Notes: generated from the sequence alone by a model not told the origin. DNA of 44,609 bases from an uncultured cyanobacterium (GCA_903848645.1 CAINGU010000074.1:1-44609); one strand, 5' to 3'; positions 1 to 9,435 are shown, numbered from the stretch's first letter. Program-made: numbers and translations.

Positions 1-114
1 ATGGTGGTGATTATTAGCTTGAACTTCAGCAGCAAAAGCATTCTGACAGATTCCACCCAAAGTTAAGAAGCTGATTAAACCAAGACTGAAAATTGCTTTA
101 GTTGTGCTTTTCAT
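1..114 (-). CDS. Secreted protein, N-terminal part only (cut by window edge)
   Basis: An open frame begins with ATG at 114 on the minus strand and runs off the left edge without a stop, giving 38 residues. These look like a Sec signal peptide: a lysine near the N-terminus, a hydrophobic core (IFSLGLISFLTLGG) and an AFA|A signal-peptidase I site, followed by a polar region rich in Gln, Asn and His. The mature protein is therefore probably exported to the periplasm or beyond. The family cannot be told from this fragment. Gene reality is supported by the well-formed signal sequence. Confidence 0.6.
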   Translation of the reverse strand, partial: MKSTTKAIFSLGLISFLTLGGICQNAFAAEVQANNHHH

Positions 115-467
115 TGTGTTATCTTTTCTGGTGTTGATTTTGTACAAGATTGTTTTCTTGCGTAGTTTTAACTATAGGAAGTAAAAGTAAAGAATTCGGA
201 AAGATTTTTAAATATTTTCAAAAATCCAGACAGATAGTTATACACCAGCATAGTAAAAGGTAAAAGTCCATTGCTGTCTTCAATCCAGGGACTGAAGTAC
301 AAGGAAAAACTCCCTAATACGGGTTATACTCTAAAGTGTACACGCCATCTGAATTTTATTTACGTAGTAGCGCATCCCTAGCGAAAGCCATGGACTCTAT
401 AGCTGAAATCTTTTCAACTTCTTGACAATTATGATTTACGATCTTGTTTAATACTTGTATTTAATCT
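115..467. other. 353-bp divergent intergenic region
   Basis: No convincing gene was seen between the two divergent genes. The only structured element noticed is a possible promoter for the rightward gene (listed separately). The stretch is AT-rich and must hold the promoter of the leftward secreted-protein gene, but no clear -35/-10 pair was found for it. Confidence 0.5.
422..452 (+). promoter_or_regulatory. Candidate sigma-70-type promoter for the 282-residue protein gene
   Basis: A perfect TTGACA (422-427) is followed by TTTAAT at 447-452. The spacing is 19 bp, longer than the ideal 17. It lies just upstream of the ATG at 468. Sequence match only; the -10 is weak. Confidence 0.3.
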
Positions 468-1316
468 ATGGCGATGAAAAAGTTAATAAAAATAATTATT
501 TTTCTGCCTTTATTAGTCATATTAGGATTTTATGGCTTAGTAAAAGTTATATTTAATAATGAAGTGCCATCGCCAATCGCAATTATGGTTCAAGATGACA
601 ATAATATAGAAACTAGTGATATTTTTAATAATTGGGAATTAATTAAGAATAATTATGTATATGGTAATTTACCGCAACAGCAAGAACTACAAATTAACCA
701 CATCCTCCTAGAAAAATTACCAAATATTGATACTTTCGAAAATCAAAATCATTTTTCAGATAATTTAACTAAGATATCTCAATCCAGTGAACATATTTAT
801 AAATTAGTCAAAGCTCACCATTGGAGAAAAGCAAAAGCTGAGAACAAAAAAATACACAAAATTATGAAACACTTAGAAAGAAAATTTCAACCGAAAACAC
901 ACTACTTCAAAAAACTAACTAATAAAATTTATTTATTAAATAACGCTATTGATAATAAAGATTCCCAAATAGCAATGCGTACTGCTAATCAAATTATTTT
1001 TGTAGTAACTGAAATGAATAAGAATTTTCCCAAGAAAGTACCAGTGGAAGTTACTTTATTAAACTACTATGAACGAGAATTAGAAATCTGGATTCCTACA
1101 GGAAATAAACCCTGGTTAGATAAAACAGCGAAAAATATAAGTCGCACTTGGTTATCTATTCGCCCTTTAGTTTTAGCTCATGGTAACAAAACAGAAGTGC
1201 AGAAATTTGATATGTTAATAACTACTCTTAATCATGCTTCATTATTTAATGATTATGCACGAATTACTACTTTATTACAAAGAGAACAAGATAATCTAGA
1301 ACGAGTTTTTCAATGA
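468..1316 (+). CDS. Membrane-anchored protein of unknown function
   Basis: 282 residues. A positively charged start (MAMKKLIKI) is followed by one hydrophobic segment at about residues 7-29, which may be an uncleaved signal anchor. The rest is hydrophilic, Asn/Lys-rich and looks mainly alpha-helical, so the protein is probably held in the membrane with a soluble domain outside the cytoplasm. I do not recognise the family, and no catalytic motif is visible. Met3 (474) is an equally good start; no clear Shine-Dalgarno distinguishes them. The gene is monocistronic and faces away from the secreted-protein gene on its left. Confidence 0.65.
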   Translation: MAMKKLIKIIIFLPLLVILGFYGLVKVIFNNEVPSPIAIMVQDDNNIETSDIFNNWELIKNNYVYGNLPQQQELQINHILLEKLPNIDTFENQNHFSDNLTKISQSSEHIYKLVKAHHWRKAKAENKKIHKIMKHLERKFQPKTHYFKKLTNKIYLLNNAIDNKDSQIAMRTANQIIFVVTEMNKNFPKKVPVEVTLLNYYERELEIWIPTGNKPWLDKTAKNISRTWLSIRPLVLAHGNKTEVQKFDMLITTLNHASLFNDYARITTLLQREQDNLERVFQ

Positions 1317-1353
1317 TCAGATGGAGATTTATTTACAGCATATTTCGCTTGAA

Positions 1354-1644
1354 TTATAAAACTCTTGTAGTGCGGGCAAGATGCCCGCAATATATGTACC
1401 TCATAATACCGGAAAATGCTGTATAAGAAACTACCTCCAGCTTAAAAAAATCACTGGAGGCTTTGATTAAAGACATCAAAATGTGGACTAGTTCAAATAT
1501 GAATTTAACTTGATATGCTAGATCATTGCCTCTATCTGTAGAAAAGTTTAAATTTAATTGCTTTCCGTCTAATTGAATAGACAAAAAAAGACCCCCAGTA
1601 TAGACCGAGGGATTCTGCAAGTCGGAATTATCGCACAAAGACAT
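1354..1644 (-). CDS. Doubtful 96-residue ORF
   Basis: An ATG-to-stop frame of 96 residues in the space between the membrane-anchored protein gene and sigF. No family is recognised. Its last dozen codons lie in the TGCGGGCA hairpin repeat, so the C-terminus is repeat-derived, which favours either a chance ORF or a decayed gene. A central amphipathic or hydrophobic stretch (about residues 43-62) is the only protein-like feature. It would lie downstream of sigF on the same strand, about 90 bp away. Listed at low confidence for completeness. Confidence 0.2.
   Translation of the reverse strand: MSLCDNSDLQNPSVYTGGLFLSIQLDGKQLNLNFSTDRGNDLAYQVKFIFELVHILMSLIKASSDFFKLEVVSYTAFSGIMRYIYCGHLARTTRVL
1371..1389. 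repeat. Perfect hairpin repeat, TGCGGGCA stem
   Basis: TGCGGGCA and TGCCCGCA form a perfect 8-bp stem with a 3-nt loop, downstream of the 282-residue protein gene. It resembles the dispersed GC-rich hairpins common in cyanobacterial intergenic regions. It could help end transcription from the left, although no strong T-run follows. Confidence 0.6.
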
Positions 1645-1733
1645 TCGCGTACCCAGAATAGCAATGCAACAACTCGAAAAAATGCCAAAATGCCAAAAAT
1701 CAGAAATCCCCGTATTTTTTGCTAATAATGTAA

Positions 1734-2519
1734 TTATGATCCAGTCACTACGGCTGTTGGTTGCAAATAAGTAATCAACTGTTGCATACCTTGTTGTAGA
1801 TATCGTGTTACTGTCATTGGTGTAGCTCCAATCCTTTTAGCAGCATCCTTGCGAGTTAATTGGTTAACAAATACTAATTCCACTGCCATTCTGGGTTTAT
1901 CATCTAGCATACTCATTGCTCCTTCTAGCTGCTGTTGTTCTTCTTGTTGTTGCTGAAGTGCGGTAGTATGAGGACAGGGAAGTAAATCAGCCCAGGTGAC
2001 AGGGAAATCTACAGAATTAGATATTGTATTATCTAGACTTAAAGGCATTCGATTTTGGGCTGCTAACTTAATTTCTTGCCACTCTTCTAGGGATATCCGC
2101 AACTTGTTAGCAATTTCAATTTCTTTGGGAGGACGATTGAAAGCTATAGTTAATTCTTTCCGAATTTTTTGTCCTTGGCTGTAAAGTTCTTGACAACGGC
2201 GGGGAATTTTTACTAAGGTAGAGCGATCGCGCAAAAAATGCAGTATTTCACCGCGAATATACGGTATAGCGAAGGAACTCAAGGCATATCCTTGATGGGG
2301 ATCAAAACGTTCAATTGCTCTAATTAAGCCAAAATATCCAATTTGTTCCAAATCTTCATAGGGTTCATGACATCTATGACTAAATTTATAGGCTATTTTT
2401 CGCACTAAACCCTTATGTAATTCTACTAGTTGGTTTCGGAGTTTAATAGTGGGGTTTTGGTGGTATAGGTCTAATAGATCAAAACGATGAGAACGGCTAC
2501 AGGACTCGTTAATTGTCAT
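1734..2519 (-). CDS. sigF: Group 3 RNA polymerase sigma factor, SigF type
   Basis: 261 residues, the usual length of cyanobacterial SigF and of the SigB/SigF family. Region 2 is clear (YEDLEQIGYFGLIRAIERFD, then SSFAIPYIRGEILHFLRD). It is followed by region 3 (PRRCQELY... and FNRPPKEIEIANKL) and a region 4 helix-turn-helix near the C-terminus (LTRKDAAKRIGATPMTVTRY). The N-terminus lacks the region 1.1/1.2 of primary sigma factors. In Synechocystis, SigF controls pili and motility genes; the role here is inferred by family. The ATG at 2519 is preceded by an AAGGA ribosome site. A Gln-rich linker (residues ~188-197) separates regions 3 and 4. Confidence 0.85.
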   Translation of the reverse strand: MTINESCSRSHRFDLLDLYHQNPTIKLRNQLVELHKGLVRKIAYKFSHRCHEPYEDLEQIGYFGLIRAIERFDPHQGYALSSFAIPYIRGEILHFLRDRSTLVKIPRRCQELYSQGQKIRKELTIAFNRPPKEIEIANKLRISLEEWQEIKLAAQNRMPLSLDNTISNSVDFPVTWADLLPCPHTTALQQQQEEQQQLEGAMSMLDDKPRMAVELVFVNQLTRKDAAKRIGATPMTVTRYLQQGMQQLITYLQPTAVVTGS

Positions 2520-2726
2520 ATCAATTCCTTTGTATTAATCTCTGTGTACAAATAATGGAGTTGCGTATATTATTTTTAAGCCTGTCCATATTTTCCTTAG
2601 TTCAGGCTAAATAAGCTATCGTCATTTTACTGAATTTCACTAAATCTTAAATATAAAAATCAGTAATAATACGTAGATAAATTATGGGGAATTAGTAGAA
2701 TTATCTTCTATTCCCTATTTCTCAGC

Positions 2727-4481
2727 TTAATTACGAATATTTACTTCTTGTAAAGAATCTTCTCTTTGAAGAGATACTCTTTGCTGAATTGTGCTTTTCT
2801 TTTCGGAAATGGGAACTGTTTTCAATATAGCTAATTCTTGTTGTTGATTACGTAAACGGAGTTTTTGCGAATATTCTTGGATTTTGATTCTCGCTTGTCC
2901 ATAAACCTCAGCGTCCTGGGGAACTCTTTCCAGAAGTTTAATTGCTCCAAAAAAGTCACCTACGGATGCTTTATTGTAGGCTGCATATAAATAGTATCCT
3001 GATCTCACTTGGCGTTTTTGATTATATTCAGATAATTTTTGTTTAACCATCGCACCTGCGGCACTTTCTTCAGGTATTTGCTGTAGGTAATATAAAGCTG
3101 TTGCGAAATCTCTCTCTTCTGCTTTTGCATAAGCTTTAGATAACAAAGCTTGTGTTTGTGCTTCTATATTTACTTTTGCTTGTTCGACGAGGGGCTGAAT
3201 TTTTGATTGCCAATAGGAATTAAGGGGAACTTTAGGAGCATGATATAATACATCTGACCACCGACTTTCTTTTAAAGCTTTTTCCGCTAAAAAATAATGT
3301 TCTGCATCTTTTTGCCATTGCTTTTGCCATTCTTCAATTGAGGCTTGAGCTTCTGGATATACATTACTATGAATGGGGATAGACTGAGCTAAATTAATCG
3401 CTTTTTGTAGATCTCCAGATTGATATTTTTCTATGGCTTTATATAAAGTTTCTGTAGCTGAGTAAGCTTGTGAATTATTAAATAAAGAATATACACCTAA
3501 TCCTATCAGAACCGAATTAATCAATAAACCTAATCGCAGTCCTGCTAATAATGGTTGTGATTGTTGAGTTGTAGCTTCAATACTTTGATCAAATAATTGA
3601 GACTCTGGTATTTGTATTTCTACTGGCTGATTTTCCCATTCTATATGCTTAAGTACCCATAGTGCTTCATTGGCAGATTGAAACCGTTCCTGGTGTTGAT
3701 AACGGATCATCTGACTGAGGAAACCAACTAAATAATCATTGATAGGTGTGTCATCATCACACCAAATGATTTCATTAGTTTCGGCATCAATTTCTAATTG
3801 CAGAGGTGACAGTCCGGTAATAGCTTGAATGGCAATTATGCCCAAGGAATAAAGGTCACTATTGGGCTGAGTTTGCCCAATAAATTGTTCTGGGGGAATA
3901 TAACCCAAGGAGGTGACAGGAATTTGATCTATGGAGAATTCTGTGTCAATACTAAAGTCTATTGGTTGAATTGAGCCAAAATCAATTAATACTAATCTAG
4001 CATCTATAGCCCGTCTAATTAAATTTTCTGGTTTAATATCGCAATGAATAAATCCTTCCGAATGAACAAATTCAAGAATAGATAAGGCATCTTCTAGAAA
4101 CTTAATAATATCAGCTTGACTCCATTTACCTGAACTTTGGGGATTGTTGGGTAATTCCGTAGCTAAAGACTCTCCAGGAATAAACTGTTGTACTAAATAG
4201 AAACGTTCATTTTCCTCAAAGCAAGTAATCAGTTCCGGAATTTGGGGATGACGGCCTAGATGTTTGAGGGTTTCAGTTTCTGTTAAAAATCGCAATCTTA
4301 AGTAGTCAAAGTAGGAGGTAGATTGATAGTGATTAACCTTGAGTTGTTTAACAACATATCTGGGTTTTTCTGGGTGGTATATATCTACAGCAATAAATGT
4401 TTGTCCAAACACTCCTGCGCTAAGTGGTTGAACAATTTGGTAACGCTCTTGTAATACTTTGCCGATCATCTGGTGCTTCAT
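2727..4481 (-). CDS. Membrane Ser/Thr protein kinase with repeat-rich C-terminal region
   Basis: 584 residues. The N-terminal Hanks-type kinase domain (about 14-275) has a glycine-rich loop at 20-26, an ATP-binding Lys45 (VVKQLK), a catalytic loop HCDIKPEN at 146-153 (the HCD variant of HRD is common in cyanobacteria) and DFG at 167-169, so it looks active. A single hydrophobic segment at about 313-336 suggests membrane anchoring. The C-terminal half consists of helical repeats resembling TPR units, with recurring tyrosine/alanine and FxxA patterns, likely for protein binding. Substrates cannot be read from the sequence. sigF lies 207 bp downstream on the same strand, too far to assume an operon. 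Confidence 0.85.
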   Translation of the reverse strand: MKHQMIGKVLQERYQIVQPLSAGVFGQTFIAVDIYHPEKPRYVVKQLKVNHYQSTSYFDYLRLRFLTETETLKHLGRHPQIPELITCFEENERFYLVQQFIPGESLATELPNNPQSSGKWSQADIIKFLEDALSILEFVHSEGFIHCDIKPENLIRRAIDARLVLIDFGSIQPIDFSIDTEFSIDQIPVTSLGYIPPEQFIGQTQPNSDLYSLGIIAIQAITGLSPLQLEIDAETNEIIWCDDDTPINDYLVGFLSQMIRYQHQERFQSANEALWVLKHIEWENQPVEIQIPESQLFDQSIEATTQQSQPLLAGLRLGLLINSVLIGLGVYSLFNNSQAYSATETLYKAIEKYQSGDLQKAINLAQSIPIHSNVYPEAQASIEEWQKQWQKDAEHYFLAEKALKESRWSDVLYHAPKVPLNSYWQSKIQPLVEQAKVNIEAQTQALLSKAYAKAEERDFATALYYLQQIPEESAAGAMVKQKLSEYNQKRQVRSGYYLYAAYNKASVGDFFGAIKLLERVPQDAEVYGQARIKIQEYSQKLRLRNQQQELAILKTVPISEKKSTIQQRVSLQREDSLQEVNIRN

Positions 4482-4592
4482 GATCTAGTTACTCAGAAAT
4501 CCTTATACATCTTTTCTGAGATTCGCTGTTAGTTTCCGGAATTCTAGGGAATAATTCAGTATATGAAATATTCAATAATAATTACAGTATTT

Positions 4593-6134
4593 TTACTTAT
4601 GATCTTCCTTGTCCGTAAAGCTATCAGTTAATGGTTTAACAACTTTAGCGATCGCTTCTTGAACAAAAACTTTGATAAACTCATCTCGGCGATTAATTTG
4701 AAACTGTTGTTGTACTACTTCTGTCATGCCTCCATCACCCCAATCTTGATCATGACGAAAATATTCAATAAAGCTTTTCCCCGCAATGCGGGTTAAATAT
4801 GCGGCTGTAACTCCTTGAACTGCTCTCCCGACAATAAAAGTTGCCACATTCAGTTGCAAAGCCGTTGATAATAGTTCAATTGCACCTTTAACGATACCTA
4901 AACCAGCAATAGTTTTTCCTAAAGATAGGGCTAATTCTTTACCCCTTTCCATGTTTAAATCACAACCATAAAGTCTGCCAATTTCCACTACCATTTGAGC
5001 ATTAACGGCAGCAGTTGCGAGTAAATCTACTACAGGTAATGGTGTAACAGAAACTACACCTGCACCAATCCATTGATAACGTTCAACAATTTTATCAGCT
5101 TGACGACGACGCTGGGAGTCTATCAGTTTCCGAGCTTCTTCTCCTAAGCGCAGAGATTGCAAAAGAATATTATCTGCAACCAAATCTTCACCTTCGGCGC
5201 GTAAGATAGAAGCCATGCGTCGCAATAAGGGGATAATATCTGCTTCTGGCTGGAAGGTTTCACCGGTTTCTAATTTTGCTATTTGGGGGTTAGCAGCGAT
5301 CGCTACAACATCATTAGTAGCAATAAAACCCCGTACCCGTTCCCGTAATCTCGCTAAGATCACTTCTGTATCAGTTTCAGTGTATAAATCTGTTTTATTC
5401 AGCACTAAAAGCGATCGCTTACCAATTTCCGCTAAACTCCGCAGTGGTTCATATTCAGAACGGCGTAAATCATTATCCACCACAAATAATAGTAAATCTG
5501 CTTCTGTGGCTAAAGCCCTAGCCAGTTGTTCCCGTTCTGTTCCCGCTACCCCTGGTTCTAAAATCCCTGGAGTATCGGTAATTAATATCTTGCGTTCCAA
5601 ACCCTTTAACCGTAAACAATAGGTTTCTCCTACCTGAGTTGTCCCCATTGGGGCATTGACTTCACCGACTATCCGCCCCATAATGGCATTGACTAAGGAA
5701 GTTTTGCCCGCACTGCCTGTACCAAAGACAACAACTTGAATTTCCCCTCTCGCTAAATTCGCTTCAATTTCCCTGGTACGACTAAGTAAAGCTTGGCGTG
5801 TGACTTCATCTTGAATTTGGGCTACTTGTTGACGTACCGCTTGCAGAGTGGTAGAAGCTGCATCAGATTTAACAGCGGGAATTTGGGCGGAGGTAACTCG
5901 TTGACGTTGACGGCGGGATTTTTCCTCTCCCTTCCGCAACACTAATACATAATAAACAAAAGCAGCAATTAAACCACCAATCAATAAAATTAGCAGTAAT
6001 AATAGTAAATTACCTAACAACGGTGAATAGGACAACTGCCAGTACAGCCGGGAGAGAGAATCAATTAGCCATAGGGTTAACGCCAAAATGACGATCAGGC
6101 CAACAATCAGTGTAACTATGCGAGACAAAGGCAT
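4593..6134 (-). CDS. Membrane-associated Era-like GTPase with DUF697-type C-terminal domain
   Basis: 513 residues. Two hydrophobic segments (about 7-24 and 40-66) are followed by a coiled linker and a GTPase domain. The G1 P-loop is at 138-145 (GTGSAGKT), G3 is DTPG at 187-190 and G4 is NKTD at 246-249. The C-terminal ~170 residues contain alanine/glycine-rich helices typical of DUF697/YcjF-like proteins. The protein probably hydrolyses GTP at the plasma or thylakoid membrane; the process it serves is unknown. It is transcribed divergently from the histidine kinase with 176 bp between the starts. Confidence 0.8.
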   Translation of the reverse strand: MPLSRIVTLIVGLIVILALTLWLIDSLSRLYWQLSYSPLLGNLLLLLLILLIGGLIAAFVYYVLVLRKGEEKSRRQRQRVTSAQIPAVKSDAASTTLQAVRQQVAQIQDEVTRQALLSRTREIEANLARGEIQVVVFGTGSAGKTSLVNAIMGRIVGEVNAPMGTTQVGETYCLRLKGLERKILITDTPGILEPGVAGTEREQLARALATEADLLLFVVDNDLRRSEYEPLRSLAEIGKRSLLVLNKTDLYTETDTEVILARLRERVRGFIATNDVVAIAANPQIAKLETGETFQPEADIIPLLRRMASILRAEGEDLVADNILLQSLRLGEEARKLIDSQRRRQADKIVERYQWIGAGVVSVTPLPVVDLLATAAVNAQMVVEIGRLYGCDLNMERGKELALSLGKTIAGLGIVKGAIELLSTALQLNVATFIVGRAVQGVTAAYLTRIAGKSFIEYFRHDQDWGDGGMTEVVQQQFQINRRDEFIKVFVQEAIAKVVKPLTDSFTDKEDHK

Positions 6135-6310
6135 GAATGATAAAATTTAGTACCTATATAGTGTTTTTTTGAGAGTAGAAAGTAGAAAGCAACAATTTTT
6201 GCTAAACTAAAATTCAGTTTGTGTGCAGTGTTCCCCTAATGACAGGCTATTAAATTCCGAATTTATTCCCTTAACCCAGCTAATGGGAAATTTAAAAGCC
6301 GAGTCACATT

Positions 6311-8071
6311 ATGAACTTTATCCCTGAATTTAAACATTTTAGCTCTTTAGAAAAATTATTCCCTCGCTTGAGTATCAGAAAAAAAATTGTCTTGGGGTAT
6401 ACTCTTTCCCTGGGCATAGCAGTTTTAGGTACATTTGGGGGGTTATTAGTAGGCAATAGTTATTTTAAAACAGCCAAAAATCAGACAATTTTAGTCAGTG
6501 AAGAAGGTATTTTACTCAGTAATTTACAAGGGAGAATATTACAAATATTAGTTCATCAGCAAGAAATAATGGCCACCTTAGACCAACCAGCAAATTTACC
6601 AAAGGAAATTGCTGAGTTAAAAACAGACATAGATGAACTAGAAATTTTATTTAGGGAATTTCAAACCTTTGCCAAAAAACATCCAGAAGCTAATTTATCC
6701 AATTGGAGTAAAAAACATAAATCCGATGTTCAAATATATGTTAAATTAGTTAATGAGTTAGTTGAACAAAGTTCTAAATTAACCTTGGATTCTGAACAAA
6801 TTACCGAAAAACAACAAGTAATTTTAGAATTTTATGGATTTGAAAATGTTGAAAAATTTTCGGACTTTATTCATAGTTTAGGAAACATAAGAGCAGCTAT
6901 TAAACAAAATCAAGAACAAGCAAATTTATCTTACAATCACGCATTAACAGTACAATCTGTAATTATTATTGTGAGTATGGTAGTTTCCATGTTAATAGCT
7001 ACTATCCTCGCATTATACACCAGTAAAATTATTACTCAACCTATTCTAAAAGTTACTAAAATTGCTCAAGAAGTTACCCAAGAAGCAAATTTCAATTTAC
7101 AAATACCTATAACTAATCAAGATGAAATAGGTAATTTAACTAACTCCTTTAATCTGCTAATTCAACAGGTAAAACATCTTTTAGAAATACAAGAAGCCGA
7201 ATCCCAAGCTAAACTAATTCAAAGTGAAAAAATGTCCAGCTTAGGAAGAATGTTAGCTGGTATTGCCCATGAAATCAATAATCCTATTAACTTTATTTCT
7301 GGTAATTTAGTTCATGCACATAACTATGTTAATGATTTATTTACTCTCTTAAAAACATACCAATCCGAAATTCCCGAACCACCATCACAAGTACAAGATG
7401 TAGCTGAAGAAATTGATTTGGAGTTTTTAGAAGAAGATATACCCAAACTATTACACTCTATGAAAATTGGTGCAGAACGGACTAAAGAAATTGTTCGTAG
7501 TTTAAAAGATTTTGTGCGTGTAGATGAGCAAGAATCACAATTATTAGATATCCATTCTTGCATGGAGAGTACATTATTAATCCTGAATAATCGGCTCAAA
7601 AATAAAATTAGTGTTGTCAGAAACTATGGAAAAATACCCCAAATTGATGGTTATACGGGATTGTTATATCAAGTTTTTATGAATCTTTTAAGTAATGCTA
7701 TTGATGCTATAGAAGAAAAATCCCATCATCATCCAGAATTTTTACCAGCAATCAACATAATTACCGAACATCAAGACCATAATTGGGTAGTAATTAGAAT
7801 TGCAGACAATGGATCAGGTATTTCTCCAGAAAATCAGCACAAAATATTTGAAAGCTTTTTCACCACTAAACCCAGAGGTGTTGGTACAGGTTTAGGTTTA
7901 GCAATTACCTATGAGATTGTCGTCAAAAAACATCAGGGAAAAATCAATTTTCATTCTGACTCAAATCAAGGAACAGAGTTTACCATATCTTTACCAATTT
8001 CTCGTTTATCAACATACAGTAAAATTCAGGAGTCAGGAGTCAGAATTGAAGAAGGAGTCAGGAGTCAGTAG
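6311..8071 (+). CDS. Membrane sensor histidine kinase
   Basis: 586 residues. Transmembrane helices lie at about 26-50 and 213-237, enclosing a sensor region of ~165 residues with no recognised fold. A HAMP linker follows (about 238-290). The HisKA dimerisation motif has the phosphoacceptor His320 in GIAHEINNPINF. The ATPase domain has N (MNLLSNAIDAIEE), G1 (ADNGSGI), F (FESFFTTK) and G2 (GVGTGLGLAI) boxes, so it should be active. No response regulator is adjacent, so the partner is elsewhere. The last 15 residues (from about 572) are encoded by a GGAGTCA-type repeat and probably replace an older stop; see findings. Confidence 0.9.
   Translation: MNFIPEFKHFSSLEKLFPRLSIRKKIVLGYTLSLGIAVLGTFGGLLVGNSYFKTAKNQTILVSEEGILLSNLQGRILQILVHQQEIMATLDQPANLPKEIAELKTDIDELEILFREFQTFAKKHPEANLSNWSKKHKSDVQIYVKLVNELVEQSSKLTLDSEQITEKQQVILEFYGFENVEKFSDFIHSLGNIRAAIKQNQEQANLSYNHALTVQSVIIIVSMVVSMLIATILALYTSKIITQPILKVTKIAQEVTQEANFNLQIPITNQDEIGNLTNSFNLLIQQVKHLLEIQEAESQAKLIQSEKMSSLGRMLAGIAHEINNPINFISGNLVHAHNYVNDLFTLLKTYQSEIPEPPSQVQDVAEEIDLEFLEEDIPKLLHSMKIGAERTKEIVRSLKDFVRVDEQESQLLDIHSCMESTLLILNNRLKNKISVVRNYGKIPQIDGYTGLLYQVFMNLLSNAIDAIEEKSHHHPEFLPAINIITEHQDHNWVVIRIADNGSGISPENQHKIFESFFTTKPRGVGTGLGLAITYEIVVKKHQGKINFHSDSNQGTEFTISLPISRLSTYSKIQESGVRIEEGVRSQ
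8027..8070 (+). repeat. GGAGTCA repeat within the 3' end of the histidine kinase gene
   Basis: CAGGAGTCAGGAGTCAG occurs, then after 10 bp a second GGAGTCAGGAGTCAG. Related copies or their complement are at 10371, 21615-21666, 22672 and 25764. The repeat supplies the final codons of the kinase and the stop codon. Confidence 0.6.
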
Positions 8072-8136
8072 CCTTACTCCTCAATTCTGCGGTAGTATTG
8101 ATAATAAGAGACATTAAAAACAACAGGAAAAAATTA

Positions 8137-8634
8137 ATGGGACTATTTGATCAAATTCTTGGCGCTGTTAGTAATTCCAATCAACCAGGTGGTTTGGATA
8201 ACTTGATAAATATTGCCACCACAGTTAAACAATTAGGTAATGGCGTTGGTGCAGACTCCTCCACCATGCAATCAATTTTATCAGTAGTTGGTAAACAAGT
8301 ACAATCATCTTTACAAGCAAAACAAGCCAGCGACGGAAGTGAATCCGTACAAGATTTAGTAAATCAATTTGCAGGAACTTCTCCTGATTCCCAAGCCGTA
8401 GATAGCCTATTTTCTCCAGATATCCAAGCAGAAGTAGCGGAAAATGCCGCCCAGGGTACTAGCTTAGATGTGAATACCATTCAGCAATTATTACCAACTT
8501 TAGTCCCTTTAATCTTGAGTTTCTTGCAATCTGGTGGTAATCCATTACTAAATCAATTTCTAGATGCTGACGGTGATGGTGATGTGGATATTGCTGACGC
8601 GATTAAATTAGCTAGTCGGTTTTTAAGAATTTAA
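8137..8634 (+). CDS. Small protein with one EF-hand-like calcium loop
   Basis: 165 residues starting at the ATG at 8137, which has an AGGA about 9 nt upstream; an upstream in-frame start (8098) would add 13 unlikely residues. The N-terminal region is helical (MGLFDQILGAV...) and a hydrophobic helix lies at about 118-130. Residues 143-154 form a canonical 12-residue EF-hand loop: Asp at positions 1, 3, 5, 7, 9 and 12 with Gly at 6 and Val at 8. A following amphipathic helix resembles a dockerin or EF-hand exit helix. It probably binds calcium; no further function is evident. chlM starts 80 bp downstream, so co-transcription is possible. Confidence 0.7.
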   Translation: MGLFDQILGAVSNSNQPGGLDNLINIATTVKQLGNGVGADSSTMQSILSVVGKQVQSSLQAKQASDGSESVQDLVNQFAGTSPDSQAVDSLFSPDIQAEVAENAAQGTSLDVNTIQQLLPTLVPLILSFLQSGGNPLLNQFLDADGDGDVDIADAIKLASRFLRI

Positions 8635-8714
8635 TAGTGGGTGCAAAAATCTCAGGTAAGAATCTACTCACAAATGATAATTTTAAGAATTGTAAACCGT
8701 TAATAATTGAGTTC

Positions 8715-9410
8715 ATGAACGCAGCCGACGATAAAACAATAGTGCGCGAATACTTCAACTCCACAGGCTTTGATAGGTGGCAACGCATCTATGGTGATGG
8801 TGAAGTCAACAAAGTCCAGCTAGACATTCGCACTGGACATCAGCAAACTGTGGATAATGTCATCGGCTGGTTAAAAGCTGACAACAATTTACCATCATTA
8901 TCAATTTGTGATGCTGGGTGTGGTGTGGGTAGTTTGAGTATTCCCCTGGCTATAGATGGTGCTAAAGTCTACGCCAGTGACATTTCCGCCAAAATGGTAT
9001 CAGAAGCCCAGGATAGGGCTGTAATGGCTTTGTCAAATACCGTAAATCCCTCCTTTGCGGTACAGGATTTAGAATCTTTGAGTGGTAATTATCACACGGT
9101 CATCTGTTTAGATGTTCTGATTCATTACCCCCAAGAAAAAGCCGATGAAATGATTTCTCACCTGTGTTCTTTAGCACAATCAAGAGTTATTCTCAGCTTT
9201 GCCCCTAAAACCTGCTTTCTGACTATCCTCAAAAAAATCGGTACTTTCTTTCCAGGACCGAGTAAAACCACTCGCGCTTATTTACATCGTGAAGCTGATG
9301 TGATCAAAATCCTGCAAAAAAATGGCTTTTCAATCCAAAGAAAAGCTATGACACGGACAAAGTTCTACTTTTCCAGTTTACTAGAAGCAACTCGTACATC
9401 TGCTGAGTAA
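8715..9410 (+). CDS. chlM: Magnesium-protoporphyrin IX O-methyltransferase
   Basis: 231 residues with the ATG at 8715; a GTG at 8637 would add 26 residues with no family counterpart. It uses S-adenosylmethionine to methylate the propionate of Mg-protoporphyrin IX, the second committed step of chlorophyll synthesis. The N-terminus (VREYFNSTGFDRWQRIYGD) is characteristic of ChlM/BchM. The SAM-binding motif is at 64-73 (ICDAGCGVGS), with an acidic ribose-binding strand shortly after (VYASDIS), then CLDVLIHYP. Length matches the cyanobacterial enzyme. A strong terminator-like hairpin follows within 30 bp. Confidence 0.9.
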   Translation: MNAADDKTIVREYFNSTGFDRWQRIYGDGEVNKVQLDIRTGHQQTVDNVIGWLKADNNLPSLSICDAGCGVGSLSIPLAIDGAKVYASDISAKMVSEAQDRAVMALSNTVNPSFAVQDLESLSGNYHTVICLDVLIHYPQEKADEMISHLCSLAQSRVILSFAPKTCFLTILKKIGTFFPGPSKTTRAYLHREADVIKILQKNGFSIQRKAMTRTKFYFSSLLEATRTSAE

Positions 9411-9435
9411 ATATAGTATAATTGATACTTGATAT

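Noticed and set aside
5215-5622. 135-codon frame antisense to the GTPase gene
   Set aside because: Lies entirely within a well-supported GTPase domain on the other strand; Ser/Arg-rich product typical of an antisense shadow.
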